A stretch of 16,234 bases of DNA, taken from contig CAYQAJ010000102.1 in the NCBI GenBank assembly GCA_964415245.1, forward strand, positions 1 through 16,234, given 5' to 3'. A program made the translations under genes and the position numbers. This document shows positions 1 through 8,600 of this stretch, in pieces (position 1 is the first letter of the stretch; the number at the start of each line of letters is the position of its first letter). The stretch is from CAYQAJ01 sp964415245 (GTDB lineage: Bacteria; Planctomycetota; Planctomycetia; Pirellulales; Pirellulaceae). Under the pieces are notes generated by a model that saw only the letters and a list, made by a program, of their open reading frames with translations, was not told the origin of the DNA and searched no databases.

Positions 1-1191
1 ATGATCGACGAGTTGATGGATTCGCTGCTCGTGGAGAAGCTCCCCACGCACGAGTGGCTCGAAGCGACGCTGGGCGAATTGTGCCGCGGCGCCGCCGACA
101 TCGACCCCATCTTGCACAGCTTCAAGAACGCCCAACACCTGCGCGTCGGCGTCCGCGACATTTTGGGCAAGGAGGACATTCGCGATACGCACGCGGCGCT
201 CTCCGACGTGGCGGAAGTCTGCCTGCGGCAGATCACGGAGCGCGAGTACGAGAAGCTGGCGTCACGCTACGGTGAACCGACGTGCGCCGGCGGACCGAAC
301 GACGGCCAGATCGCCAAGCTCGTGATCGTGGCTATGGGCAAACTGGGAGGGCGCGAGCCCAACTACCACAGCGATCTGGACGTGGTGTTCCTCTACGACG
401 CCGATGGTTCGACGCGGCACCGACGTAGCGAGAAGAGCACGAGCAACCAGCACTTCTTCAGCCAGCTCGGCCAGCGGATTATCAAAGTGGTAACGCAGCT
501 CGGCCCGTGGGGGCGGCTCTACGAGCTGGACCCGCGGTTGCGTCCCACCGGCAAGAGCGGCGCGCTGGCCGTGTCGCTGGCCGAGTTCGATCGCTACTTC
601 TCCGAGGGGCCCGGCCAGCTTTGGGAACGGCAGGCATTGTGCAAAGCCCGCCCGGTTTATGGCACGCCCGATGCCGTAGAGCAAACCATGCAATCGGTGC
701 GACGCGCGATCCTGGGGCGACCGTGGCGCCGCGAGAACGTCGAGGAGATTCGCCACATGCGGCAGCGGCTGGAGGAAACCGCCTCTCGCGAGAACCTGAA
801 GCGCGGCAGTGGGGGCACCGTCGACATCGAGTTCGCCGTGCAGATGCTACAGCTCAAGCATGCCGCCAAGTCGCCCCAGGTGCTCGCGCCCAACACGCTC
901 GACGGCATCGCCGCCCTCGCGGAAGCGGGCCACCTCAGCCGCGACGACGCCGAGTATCTCGGCCAGTCGTACCGTTTCTTGCGTACGATCGAGTCACGGC
1001 TGCGGCTGATGAACACCACGGCCCGACACGATCTACCGCACGAATCGTCCGAGGTGAAACGGCTGGCGTACCTGCTGGGCAATACGACGCCCGAGAAGCT
1101 CTTGGAAGAGGCGCAGCGCTACACGGTCGAAAACCGCCGCCGCTTCGATCGCTTGTGCGAGCAAGCGGCGGGAGGAAGTGCAGAGTATTGA
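1..1191 (+). CDS. glnE: Glutamine synthetase adenylyltransferase, C-terminal part (5' truncated by window)
   Basis: GlnE attaches AMP to, and removes it from, glutamine synthetase and so tunes ammonium assimilation to nitrogen status. The 396 visible residues correspond to the second, C-terminal nucleotidyltransferase domain (the adenylylating half) plus its helical tail. Visible landmarks are the lead-in MIDELMDSLL, the signature MGKLGGRE near residue 111, and the metal-binding SDLDVVFLYD near 123-132, whose paired Asp residues are the catalytic metal ligands. Next come YELDPRLRPTGKSG near 176-189 and GGTVDIEF near 273-280. The full protein is usually about 950-1000 residues, so the N-terminal half lies left of the window. 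The ATG at base 1 is an internal Met, not the start. The last codons (SAEY) and the TGA lie inside a short-period repeat, so the extreme C-terminus is probably not conserved. It converges with pyrE. Confidence 0.95.
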   Translation: MIDELMDSLLVEKLPTHEWLEATLGELCRGAADIDPILHSFKNAQHLRVGVRDILGKEDIRDTHAALSDVAEVCLRQITEREYEKLASRYGEPTCAGGPNDGQIAKLVIVAMGKLGGREPNYHSDLDVVFLYDADGSTRHRRSEKSTSNQHFFSQLGQRIIKVVTQLGPWGRLYELDPRLRPTGKSGALAVSLAEFDRYFSEGPGQLWERQALCKARPVYGTPDAVEQTMQSVRRAILGRPWRRENVEEIRHMRQRLEETASRENLKRGSGGTVDIEFAVQMLQLKHAAKSPQVLAPNTLDGIAALAEAGHLSRDDAEYLGQSYRFLRTIESRLRLMNTTARHDLPHESSEVKRLAYLLGNTTPEKLLEEAQRYTVENRRRFDRLCEQAAGGSAEY

Positions 1192-1300
1192 GTGCAGAGT
1201 GCAGAACGAGGAATCCGGAATCGTTATTCCGACCAGCCTGTATCGTCCTCATTCTGTGTTTTACTCTCTGTATTCTGCACTCTGCACTCTGCATTCTTCA
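1177..1300. repeat. Short-period inverted repeat between convergent glnE and pyrE
   Basis: The left side carries GTGCAGAGT-type units and the right side carries the same units inverted (CTCTGCACTCTGCA). Bases 1190-1206 and 1273-1289 are a perfect 17-bp inverted repeat around a 66-nt loop. The arms contain the stop codons of both neighbours: the glnE TGA at 1189-1191 and the pyrE TGA, read on the minus strand, at 1298-1300. A hairpin here could act as a bidirectional terminator or mRNA 3' protector, but there is no clean T-tract, so that role is inference. Confidence 0.75.
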
Positions 1301-1846
1301 CTCTCTCTCGATGCCCAGATCGCGTACCGTGAGCAGGCTTTCGACCGCATAGCCGCGCTTGGCGAACGCCTCGGTCGCGCCTTCCAGCCGGTCGACGATC
1401 CCGATCACCTTCACGACGCGCAGGCCGAACGCTTCGGCCCGCTCGATCGCCGCCAACGCGCTGCCGCCGGTGGTGAGCACGTCTTCGACGATGACGGCCG
1501 ATTCGCCGGGAACCACGGGCCCCTCGACGTCGCGCTTCTGTCCGTGCCCCTTGGATTCTTTCCGGACAATGAAGCCCTTGAGCTTCTTGCCGCGCAGATG
1601 GGCCAGCGTAATGACGGCCGCGGTGATCGGGTCGGCGCCAATAGCCATGCCTCCCACGGCGTCGGGGAGCGGCTCGCCCAATCGTTCGAGAACGCCCTCG
1701 GCCACCTGGCAGGCGCCGGCCGAATCGAGCGTCAGCTTGCGGCAGTCGAGGTAATACGACGCCGTTTTACCCGAGGCGAGCGTGAACTGGCCGAAGGAGA
1801 GCGCCTTCTCGCGCACCAGAGCGATGAGTGCGTTGCGATCGTACAT
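1298..1846 (-). CDS. pyrE: Orotate phosphoribosyltransferase
   Basis: PyrE converts orotate and PRPP to orotidine 5'-monophosphate, the fifth step of de novo pyrimidine synthesis, in the cytoplasm. The 182-residue length fits the short bacterial form. The N-terminal segment FTLASGKTASYYLDCRK (about 21-37) is the typical OPRTase strand-loop region. RKESKGHG (95-102) is the flexible catalytic loop with its conserved Lys residues. VIVEDVLTTGGS (118-129) is the PRPP-binding motif with adjacent acidic residues. No strong Shine-Dalgarno precedes the ATG at 1846, but the protein begins at a family-typical place. The final ERE residues and stop fall within the inverted repeat shared with glnE. It is transcribed alone; the gene behind it on the same strand is 211 bp away. 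Confidence 0.95.
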   Translation of the reverse strand: MYDRNALIALVREKALSFGQFTLASGKTASYYLDCRKLTLDSAGACQVAEGVLERLGEPLPDAVGGMAIGADPITAAVITLAHLRGKKLKGFIVRKESKGHGQKRDVEGPVVPGESAVIVEDVLTTGGSALAAIERAEAFGLRVVKVIGIVDRLEGATEAFAKRGYAVESLLTVRDLGIERE

Positions 1847-1900
1847 GGCACCAGCATAGCAGGATGCCGGCGAGTTGGGAGTACGGCGCGGCGGCGCCGG

Positions 1901-2017
1901 GAATGCCTAATGACCTAATGACTTAAGGAATGCCCAATGACCAAGTCCCAATGACCAAGGGCGCATGGATGAGTGCATGCGCCATCGCATCGTCATTGGG
2001 GCGTCGACATTCGTCAT
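1901..2017. repeat. AATGAC-type short repeats with inverted arms
   Basis: Bases 1901-1960 hold repeated AATGACC units, with GAATGCC occurring at 1901 and again at 1928. Bases 1990-2017 hold the inverted form (GTCATTGGG, then GTCATT). CCCAATGAC at 1947-1955 is an exact inverted copy of GTCATTGGG at 1992-2000. The element lies between the 3' end of the L,D-transpeptidase gene and the 5' end of pyrE, both on the minus strand. I see no gene in it. It is built like the repeat between glnE and pyrE but has a different sequence. Confidence 0.6.
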
Positions 2018-2057
2018 TGCGCAGCGAGCGAATCGAACGTCGATTGGCGAGTGCGGC

Positions 2058-3164
2058 CTAGCGTCGAATGGTGACCTGCGATCCGGCGGTGAGGATGCCG
2101 TACACGTCGGCGGCGTCGCCCGGGCTGAGGCTGATGCAGCCCAATCCCATCGGAGCGGTGGAAGAAGCAGGACTGCCGTGCAGCGACGCACGGCCGCCAA
2201 GATCGATCCAGTATTGCCCGTACGGATTGTCGGGTAATCCGGCGCGAATCGTGCGGCCGTCGCGAGCGTAGTAGTCGGCTCCCCGGTCCTTGAACTTCAC
2301 CTCGTACTTTCCGGGTGGGGGCGCCTCGTCGCCCGACGAGATGGGAAACCGGCCGGCGTACAGATTGCCGAGGAACAGCGTGAGCTTGTGCTGCGCCATG
2401 TCGACCTCGGCGCTGAATGGGCCGCGGACCACCTTGAGCGAGGTGCCGGGCGTGAGCAAGGGGCTGTCGATCCCGTTGATGTTGGCCAGGAGTTGAGCAG
2501 GCACTTCGTAGTCGGCGGCGATCTGCTCGAGCGTGTCGCCCCGCTCGACGAGATACTCCCGTTCGAGCAGGTGCCGCGTGGAGTAGATCACTTCGCCCGC
2601 CAGCGAATCGAGCCAGATGAGCAGCCGCTGCTGCTCGGCGTCGCTCAGTTTGGGCTCGTCGTAATACCGCGACAGTTCGGCCAGCGCGTCGCGCAGGTTG
2701 CCTTGCTCGACGAATCGCTCGGCCGCCCGCCACGACGCTTCGAGCTGGTTGTGGATGTCGGCAGGCGCAACGCCGTAGGGAGGCGACCGATCGTCGGACG
2801 GTTCCGTGTTGCGCGAATCGTCGCGGTTTCCGCCCTCGGGCGAAATCTCGGGGTTCTCGCCCCCGCGCCATCTTTGGCCAATCCCCCCGTCGGGCGGCAC
2901 GTGTGGGGAGGGAACCGACGGGTCGCTTGGCCCCGGAGGCGGATAGATCGGGGGATCTAACTCGTCGCCTGCCTTTTCGACGCCGCCCGGGACGTAGTGC
3001 GTGCCCGGGGCGATGCGGGGCGGTTGGACTTCGGGCGACTCCTCTTTCTCCTTGGACGAGGGCAGGAGTCTGGCAACCATGTCCGGCTTGTTGAGCACCA
3101 CGTACACGCCGTACAGCGCGCCCAATAACACGACCACGACGGCTGCCGTCTTTAGCGTATCCAT
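2058..3164 (-). CDS. LysM and L,D-transpeptidase (YkuD) protein, membrane anchored
   Basis: This is probably a peptidoglycan-modifying enzyme that forms 3-3 crosslinks or attaches proteins to the wall stem peptide. Residues about 6-24 form one N-terminal membrane segment (KTAAVVVVLLGALYGVYVVL). A Pro/Gly/Asp-rich linker follows (40-130), then a helical stretch (135-200). A LysM domain spans about 203-246 (YLVERGDTLEQIAADYEVP), and the YkuD catalytic domain runs from about 251 to 368. In that domain His329 and Cys343 fit the catalytic pair (SLHGS...GLGCISL). The usual [S/T]-[H/K]-G-C-[I/V]-R is altered to G-L-G-C-I-S. The ATG is supported by AAGGAGGA at 3169-3176, four bases before it. The gene is divergent from the zinc-ribbon gene. 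The family assignment is firm; the exact reaction is not. Confidence 0.88.
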   Translation of the reverse strand: MDTLKTAAVVVVLLGALYGVYVVLNKPDMVARLLPSSKEKEESPEVQPPRIAPGTHYVPGGVEKAGDELDPPIYPPPGPSDPSVPSPHVPPDGGIGQRWRGGENPEISPEGGNRDDSRNTEPSDDRSPPYGVAPADIHNQLEASWRAAERFVEQGNLRDALAELSRYYDEPKLSDAEQQRLLIWLDSLAGEVIYSTRHLLEREYLVERGDTLEQIAADYEVPAQLLANINGIDSPLLTPGTSLKVVRGPFSAEVDMAQHKLTLFLGNLYAGRFPISSGDEAPPPGKYEVKFKDRGADYYARDGRTIRAGLPDNPYGQYWIDLGGRASLHGSPASSTAPMGLGCISLSPGDAADVYGILTAGSQVTIRR

Positions 3165-3168
3165 TTCG

Positions 3169-3176
3169 TCCTCCTT
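3169..3176 (-). promoter_or_regulatory. Ribosome binding site of the L,D-transpeptidase gene
   Basis: Read on the minus strand this is AAGGAGGA, almost a full anti-16S match, followed by CGAA and the ATG at 3164. It fixes the start of the gene. Most other genes in this window lack such a strong site. Confidence 0.75.
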
Positions 3177-3399
3177 GACGAATCACCGCCGAGCCGGGCG
3201 GCTGGGTCGCCGGTCTCGGTATGCCGTGGATCAACGGCAAGCTGTGTCACCCGCAGCCAAACCCACTGCCGTGCGCCGCTTGCGGTTATTTGGCCGTTGT
3301 GCACAATTCGGTTTTCGGCTCGTCGGCGCCTCGGCCAGGGCGCCCGCCGAATCTCTGCCGGTATTCCGTCGACTTCCGCAACGATACGAGCGACTCGCG

Positions 3400-3681
3400 A
3401 TGGCACCGCAGTGGGTCGACGACGATGATCACGACCGCTACGACTCTTTCGACGATCTCGGCGACAGCGAACCGCTCGACGAAACCGACGACGAGCCCGC
3501 GCTGGTCGACTGCCCCGAGTGCGGCGGCGCCATTTACGAAGAGGCCGAGCAGTGCCCCTTGTGCGGCGCCTACGTTATTCACCGAAGCAGCCTGTGGACG
3601 GGCCGTTCGCTGTGGTGGATCGTCCTGGGGCTCTTGGGCATTGCGGCCGTAATCCTCGTTTTGGCGCTGGGTCGCTTCTGA
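3400..3681 (+). CDS. Small zinc-ribbon membrane protein
   Basis: This is a 93-residue protein of unknown function. It has a very acidic N-terminus (DDDDHD, then DETDDEP, residues 7-33). A four-cysteine zinc ribbon follows, CPECGG at 38-43 and CPLCG at 52-56. One C-terminal hydrophobic helix lies at about 68-90 (WWIVLGLLGIAAVILVLAL) and ends in GRF. The ribbon should face the cytoplasm with the protein tail-anchored in the membrane; this is inferred from layout. The frame stays open far upstream, but that part is antisense to the transpeptidase gene and does not look like protein. The ATG at 3400 gives a sensible start, although no clear Shine-Dalgarno is seen. It converges with rarA. Similar short zinc-ribbon proteins are common in planctomycetes and have no assigned role. 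Confidence 0.75.
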   Translation: MAPQWVDDDDHDRYDSFDDLGDSEPLDETDDEPALVDCPECGGAIYEEAEQCPLCGAYVIHRSSLWTGRSLWWIVLGLLGIAAVILVLALGRF

Positions 3682-3804
3682 TCGACGTTATGCCGCGCGA
3701 TACTCTGCGCCGGGGGGATGATAGCGCATTGCCGCGATTCAGGCCATAGCATTGGACCAGGCCGACGCCGGCGACAGCATTGCCGTGCTAGCGTGCGCGA
3801 GAAT

Positions 3805-3830
3805 CGTCGTGAGACGCCGTCGTGAGACGC
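3805..3830. repeat. Two tandem copies of a 13-bp unit
   Basis: CGTCGTGAGACGC occurs at 3805-3817 and again at 3818-3830 in the 168-bp gap between the convergent zinc-ribbon gene and rarA. I saw no intrinsic terminator in this gap. Confidence 0.6.
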
Positions 3831-3849
3831 CGTCGCCGCTGGCTCCGGG

Positions 3850-5190
3850 CTAAACGACGGGGGGCCGCGGTTCGGCCTGTCCTTCCCGCAGCCGGGCGCG
3901 AATCGCTGCGAGTCTTGTCGCCAACTCTGACTCGAAGCCGCGGTCGACGGGCTGGTAATACTCCCGCTCGACTCCCAGATAATCCTGCGCGGAAACGCCC
4001 TCGGGCGCATCGTGGGAGTACTCATAGCCGACCCCATGGCCCAGCGCCTTGGCCCCTCGGTAATGGGTGTCGCGGAGGTGCACGGGCACCGGCAACAGTC
4101 GCGCCTCGCGTACGTCGCTTCGCGCCTCGCCGATGGCCAGCGTCGACGCGTTCGACTTCGGGGCGCACGCCAGGTACGTCACCGCTTGCGCCAGCGTCAA
4201 TTGGCACTCGGGCAAGCCCACCAGTTCGCACGCCTGCGCCGCGGACACGGCCACCAGCAGCGCCTGCGGATCGGCGTTGCCCACGTCTTCGCTGGCCAGG
4301 ATCACCAGCCGGCGGCACAGGAACCGCACGTCCTCGCCCGCTTCGAGCATGCGGGCCAACCAGTACAGGGCCGCGTCGGGGTCGCTCCCCCGCAAGCTTT
4401 TGATGAGCGCGCTAATGGCATCGTAATGCGCGTCGCCCGTGGCGTCGTACTCGACCGCTTTGCGCTGCACCGACTCTTCGGCGAGTTGGCGGGTGAATTC
4501 GAGCGGCCGCTCGTCGCTCGACAGCACGCCGACTTCCAGCGGCGAGAGCGCGCGTCGGGCATCGCCATCGCACACTTGCGCGAGGAACTCCAGTGCGTCG
4601 TCGGCCAGGTGGATGTCCTGGCCGCCGAATCCCCGCTCCCGGTCGGATAGCGCCCGCAAGAGCAGCACCTTCACGTCGTCGGGCGCTAACGGCTCGAACT
4701 GGAAGATGCGGCTGCGGCTGACCAGGGCGCTGATGACCGAGAAGAACGGGTTCGACGTCGTCGCCCCCACCAGCGTGACCACGCCTTCCTCCACGTCGGG
4801 CAGAAGCACGTCCTGCTGCGCTTTGCTGAAACGGTGAATCTCGTCGATGAAAAGCAGCGTTTTGCGGCCCGAGGCCGCCAACTCGTTGCGGGCTTCGTCG
4901 AGCACTTCGCGGACTTCCTTCACGCCGCTGGTTACGGCGCTGAGCTGCTGGAATCGAGCGTGACTCTCACTGGCCAGCAATCGCGCGAGTGTTGTCTTGC
5001 CGGTTCCGGGCGGCCCATAAAAAATCACCGAGCCCAGCCGATCGGCCTTGAGCAGGCGGCGCAATAGCTTCCCTTCGCCCAGGAAGTGTCGCTGGCCTAC
5101 GAACTCGTCGAGCGTGGCCGGGCGCATGCGTGCCGCCAATGGCTGTGCTTGACGAAGGTTCTTGGCTTCGACCTGATGGAAGAGGGACAT
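3850..5190 (-). CDS. rarA: Replication-associated recombination protein A (AAA+ ATPase)
   Basis: RarA/MgsA acts at stalled replication forks and belongs to the clamp-loader-like AAA+ family (Mgs1/WRNIP1). Visible features, numbered from the ATG at 5196, are: LAARMRPATLDEFVGQ (20-35), the family opening; Walker A GPPGTGKT (61-68); Walker B LLFIDEIH (114-121); sensor-1 GATTSNP (144-150); and the arginine-finger region SRSRIF (160-165). The C-terminal part contains the helical and tetramerisation regions typical of the family. Its length of about 446-448 residues matches the E. coli protein. Two in-frame ATGs exist, at 5196 and 5190. I prefer 5190, which begins MSLFHQ, because the first ATG abuts a GAGACTT repeat; neither has a good Shine-Dalgarno. 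A G-quadruplex motif lies just upstream. Confidence 0.95.
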   Translation of the reverse strand: MSLFHQVEAKNLRQAQPLAARMRPATLDEFVGQRHFLGEGKLLRRLLKADRLGSVIFYGPPGTGKTTLARLLASESHARFQQLSAVTSGVKEVREVLDEARNELAASGRKTLLFIDEIHRFSKAQQDVLLPDVEEGVVTLVGATTSNPFFSVISALVSRSRIFQFEPLAPDDVKVLLLRALSDRERGFGGQDIHLADDALEFLAQVCDGDARRALSPLEVGVLSSDERPLEFTRQLAEESVQRKAVEYDATGDAHYDAISALIKSLRGSDPDAALYWLARMLEAGEDVRFLCRRLVILASEDVGNADPQALLVAVSAAQACELVGLPECQLTLAQAVTYLACAPKSNASTLAIGEARSDVREARLLPVPVHLRDTHYRGAKALGHGVGYEYSHDAPEGVSAQDYLGVEREYYQPVDRGFESELATRLAAIRARLREGQAEPRPPVV

Positions 5191-5211
5191 GGGCATTGAG
5201 ACTTGAGACTT

Positions 5212-5234
5212 GGGGGTGGGGGGCGGGGTTGGGG
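5212..5234 (+). other. G-quadruplex-forming motif upstream of rarA
   Basis: The plus strand reads five G, T, six G, C, four G, TT, four G. Four runs of at least four G separated by 1-2 bases satisfy the strict intramolecular G-quadruplex pattern. The tract begins about 15-20 bases upstream of the rarA start codon. It lies on the rarA template strand, so any mRNA covering it would be C-rich. Confidence 0.65.
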
Positions 5235-5305
5235 TGGCACAAAATGCTTGGTTAGCCGCAACGCGCAGCGGAGCGCTGGCAAATGACGGTTGGGGTTTGC
5301 GGGCA

Positions 5306-5345
5306 GTCCGTGCAAGTCCGTGAACGTCCGTGGCCGTACGTGTTG
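5306..5345 (+). repeat. Four tandem decamers (GTCCGTGNNN)
   Basis: The units are GTCCGTGCAA, GTCCGTGAAC, GTCCGTGGCC and GTACGTGTTG at exact 10-bp steps. Only the first seven bases are conserved and the last three vary. The array lies in non-coding sequence between rarA and the beta-helix gene. Confidence 0.65.
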
Positions 5346-5506
5346 GCGGAGCTTGGGAACGCGGTACTCAGCACTCGGCAATGTGTACTGGGTACCGGCG
5401 TACTGAACTGAGCCTAACATTCCCCCCGTGCCAACAGAAGCACGCTGGGGCGTTATCGCGGCCAGCTCCGACCACGCAAAATGGGTCGATTCACGCCGTG
5501 CCGCGC

Positions 5507-5544
5507 ACGAAAAAACCCACGGCAACCGAAGTTGCCGCGGGTTT
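5507..5544 (-). terminator. Rho-independent terminator of the beta-helix surface protein gene
   Basis: On the minus strand, an AAACCCGCGGCAAC arm pairs with GTTGCCGTGGGTTT across a TTCG loop, with one mismatch in a 14-bp stem. The loop is closed by a C-G pair, the stable cUUCGg type. The second arm runs into six T residues. It lies about 70 bp after the TAA at 5615-5617, so it ends transcription of that gene. Confidence 0.9.
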
Positions 5545-5614
5545 GCGATTCGACAGGTGTCGTCCCCGCACTTGTCGGAGGGCCAGCCGCGAGGCACGGC
5601 TCCGACACGGCCCG

Positions 5615-8600
5615 TTACGGCAGAGTAGCCCCTAGATTGAAGGTGATCGTACCGGTCGTATTCACAACCACAGGAGTGGTGACATTCGGATTGTCCGCCG
5701 CAAGGCCGGCGGCATTGGCTTGGGCTACGCCCAGCGTCCCGGCGCTCTGGTTGAGATCGAACGGCGTGGCAGGCGCCGCACCGGCCCCATCGTTGGTCCC
5801 GAAGATGCTGAGACGCACGGTCGCGCCGGCGGCATGGACGTCTGCGTCCAAGCTGTTGCCGGTGGACACCACGGCGTTGTTGGTTGCCGTGAAGTGCGTG
5901 GTACCTGTTCCCGAGGCGCTGGCTCGCATACCTGCCGATCCGGCCGCGGTGATCGAGCTGCCGTCCAAAAGCACTCGGACCGTGCCATCGGAGGAAGAGA
6001 CGTCGATCGCGTCGCCGTTCACGGTGTCGATCGTCATGCCGAAGAATCGGGCTCGGGTGGTGACGCCAGTGGCGTTGTTTTCCACGTGGATGCCGTCGTT
6101 GGTTACGCCGGTGAGCGTGCCGCCGTTCACAACGACGAGGTTCGGCATGTCGGCGAGGCGGATACCATCCGAGGTACTGCCTGTCGACGAGACATTGGCG
6201 AAGGTCCATCCGGAGATACCGTTGGTCACACCAGTGGTATTCGTCAAGTCGATGCCGGGACCCCCCGCCGCATTGATGATCGGATTCGCGCCGTTGAGGC
6301 GCACAATGCCGCCGTCGTTGGCGAAGATGCCGGCCCCACCGGCCGTCGCCACGTTCAGGTTGTTGAAGATAAAGTTGGCAGTGCCATTGTTCACGAGGTT
6401 GATGCCGGTAGCTGCCTGAATGGTGGTCGCCCCGAAGTCAGCCGAAAGTCCGTTGGTGTTGCCGAAGGCATTGATGCCAACTCCCTGCGCCCCGTCGATG
6501 GTGGTGGCGCCGGTTACGAGCAGCGTGCCGCGTGCGTCGTTCAAGAGGATACCGTCGGAAACGCTGTCCGTGGAGGAAACGTCCTGGAAGGTGAGATCGA
6601 TGATGGTGGGATCGATGGCGATCGCCGGTCCGCCGATGGCGGCGATCGTACCGCTGTTGACGGTGACGGTGCCGCTGTCGCTGGCGATCAAACCGCCGCC
6701 GTTGTCGGTGCTGATGTTGAGCACGTCGAAGAAGAAGTCCGACGTGGGATTGTCTTCCAGGAACACGCCGTTGCCGAAGCTGACGGCCGGCACACCCGAA
6801 CCGGTGATGTTGACCACGCGGAACAGGGCGACGATGCCATCGGAGTCCTGAATGGCCAGGCTGTCGTTGGCCGACTCGGAGATATCGAGCACATCGATGA
6901 ACAGGCTGCCCTGGGCATTGCTGAGCGACACGCCGCGGTCGGGACTGAGTGTCGAGCTGACGTTGTTGAACGTCATGTCGATCGTGGTGTCGCCGACGCC
7001 GGTGACGCTGAGGGCAACGCCGCCGGTCACGTCGATGGAGTTGTTGCCGAACACTTGCAACAGCGCACCGTCATTGTTGAAGGCCACATAGCCCTCGGCG
7101 GCGGCATTGGTGATGTCCAAATCTTCAAACGTAATGGTCGCGCCGTCGTTGTTGATCAACTGCACGCCGGTGTCGGTGGAGTTGACGATATTCGTGGTTT
7201 CGAAACGGATCGTACCGTCGCTGTTCAGGATGCTTATGCCTTCGGCCTGGCTATTGGTCAGGTTGGTCGGGGCGGTGACGACGGCGGTACCGCTGAAGTT
7301 GTCGATCAGGATGCCGCTGCCGAGGTTGTCGTCGATCGTGCCCGTGAAGCTAAGCTGCGAGCCGGCACCGATGTTCTGGATGCGGATGATTTGCTGGCTG
7401 ACCACGTTGTTGTCGATCGTGCCGAACCAGTCCACGATCGTATCGGGGGTGCCCAGCACGCCCAGAATATCGAAGGCGCGGCCCGTGGTATCTTCGATGA
7501 CGTTGTTGGTAAACTCATAATCGCCGTCGGAGTCGACCAGCCGGATACCGTGCAATCCGCCGGTGATCAAGTTGCGATTGACGTCGGCCACCGTGACGTT
7601 CGAACCGCCGAAGATGCCGGTTTGAGCGTCCTCGATGATGAAGCCCGACACGATGTTGTCGTCGGCCAGAGTGACAGCCGCACCAAAGGGATTGCTGATG
7701 GTGGGACGCAGGCCGTTCTGATCGTTGCACAGCTCAAAGTCGCCGACCTCGACGGTGGGAACGACGTGCAGCACACCGTCGCCCAGGAATCGCTGGCGAT
7801 CCTTGAGCACGATGCCTTCGTCCATGAAGTTCGAGGTGCCGTCGCCCAGGTGCACGAAGATGATGTCGTCCTCGACCGACGTCGTCTCGGCCGAGGTCAG
7901 GGCGCGGAACGGATTCTCGAAGGTGCCGTCGCCGGCGATCGCGTTCGTGTTGTCGACGTGGATCACACGCCACAGCGCGCCCGTGGTCGGGTTGGTGGCG
8001 AAGATGGGATCCTGGTGCACGCGCACGATGTGATCGTTGCGCACCGTGGGCTCCAGATCGCGGCCCAGTGGCGAGTACTCGGCGCTGCCGCCGAAATTGA
8101 AGACGAGCTGCAGGTAACCCGTGCTCTGGTAGCGCTCGTCGTGGTCCAACTCGACGTTGAAGGCGACGCCGCTGAGCGTCTGCACGCCAAGTCGAGCGCG
8201 GAAGCCGCCGAACGACTCGATCGAATCGGCGCCGTAGTAGTATCCGCCGATGTCGAGCGTGCCGGCAAACATCTGCATTTCGGGCAGGCGAAGTCGCACT
8301 TCGGCGTCGAAGCCCGTCAGGGCGACGTCGATGCCGCGCTGCAGCACGATGCGATTCTGAAAGAAGCATTCGCCCGGTGCCCCCAGCAGATTCTCTCGGT
8401 TGCCGATGGGGAAATAGCCGTTGCCGCGGACGTCGAAATTCTCGGTCTTGATGACGCCGCTGACGCCAACCTCGTTAAAGGTGTGGCCGAAGATCTCTTC
8501 CTGGTCGGCGTCGACGTCGAACCAGACGCCAATGCCCAGGTCGGCTTTGGCGGGCTCGAGATAGTACATCCGCTCGGCACCGATGTTGCCGAGAAGCTGG

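Larger units (their letters stand above)
5197..5500. other. Gene-free stretch upstream of rarA with G-rich tract and short repeats
   Basis: No credible gene is present. From the rarA side it holds a duplicated GAGACTT (about 5198-5211), a G-quadruplex-type tract (5212-5234), four decamer repeats (5306-5345), and a patch of GTACTG/GTACTC-like words (about 5360-5406). The small open frames here have no recognisable domains and compositions typical of random high-GC frames. The rarA promoter should lie here, but I could not place a convincing -35/-10 pair. Confidence 0.6.

Noticed and set aside
1..3. ATG at base 1 as the start of glnE
   Set aside because: The Met lies inside a conserved GlnE segment and the N-terminal half of the protein is missing, so the gene continues left of the window.
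1177..1300. Insertion sequence or MITE
   Set aside because: There is no transposase and no target-site duplication; the arms consist of short-period units, which fits repeat growth better than transposition.
3001..3399. Upstream extension of the zinc-ribbon protein
   Set aside because: It is antisense to the transpeptidase gene or lies in the divergent promoter region, and its translation is Arg/Pro-rich with no similarity to the protein.
5097..6209. A 370-residue minus-strand open frame spanning rarA's start and the end of the beta-helix gene
   Set aside because: It overlaps two well supported genes in another frame, crosses the strong terminator, and is Arg/His-rich as expected of a shadow frame.
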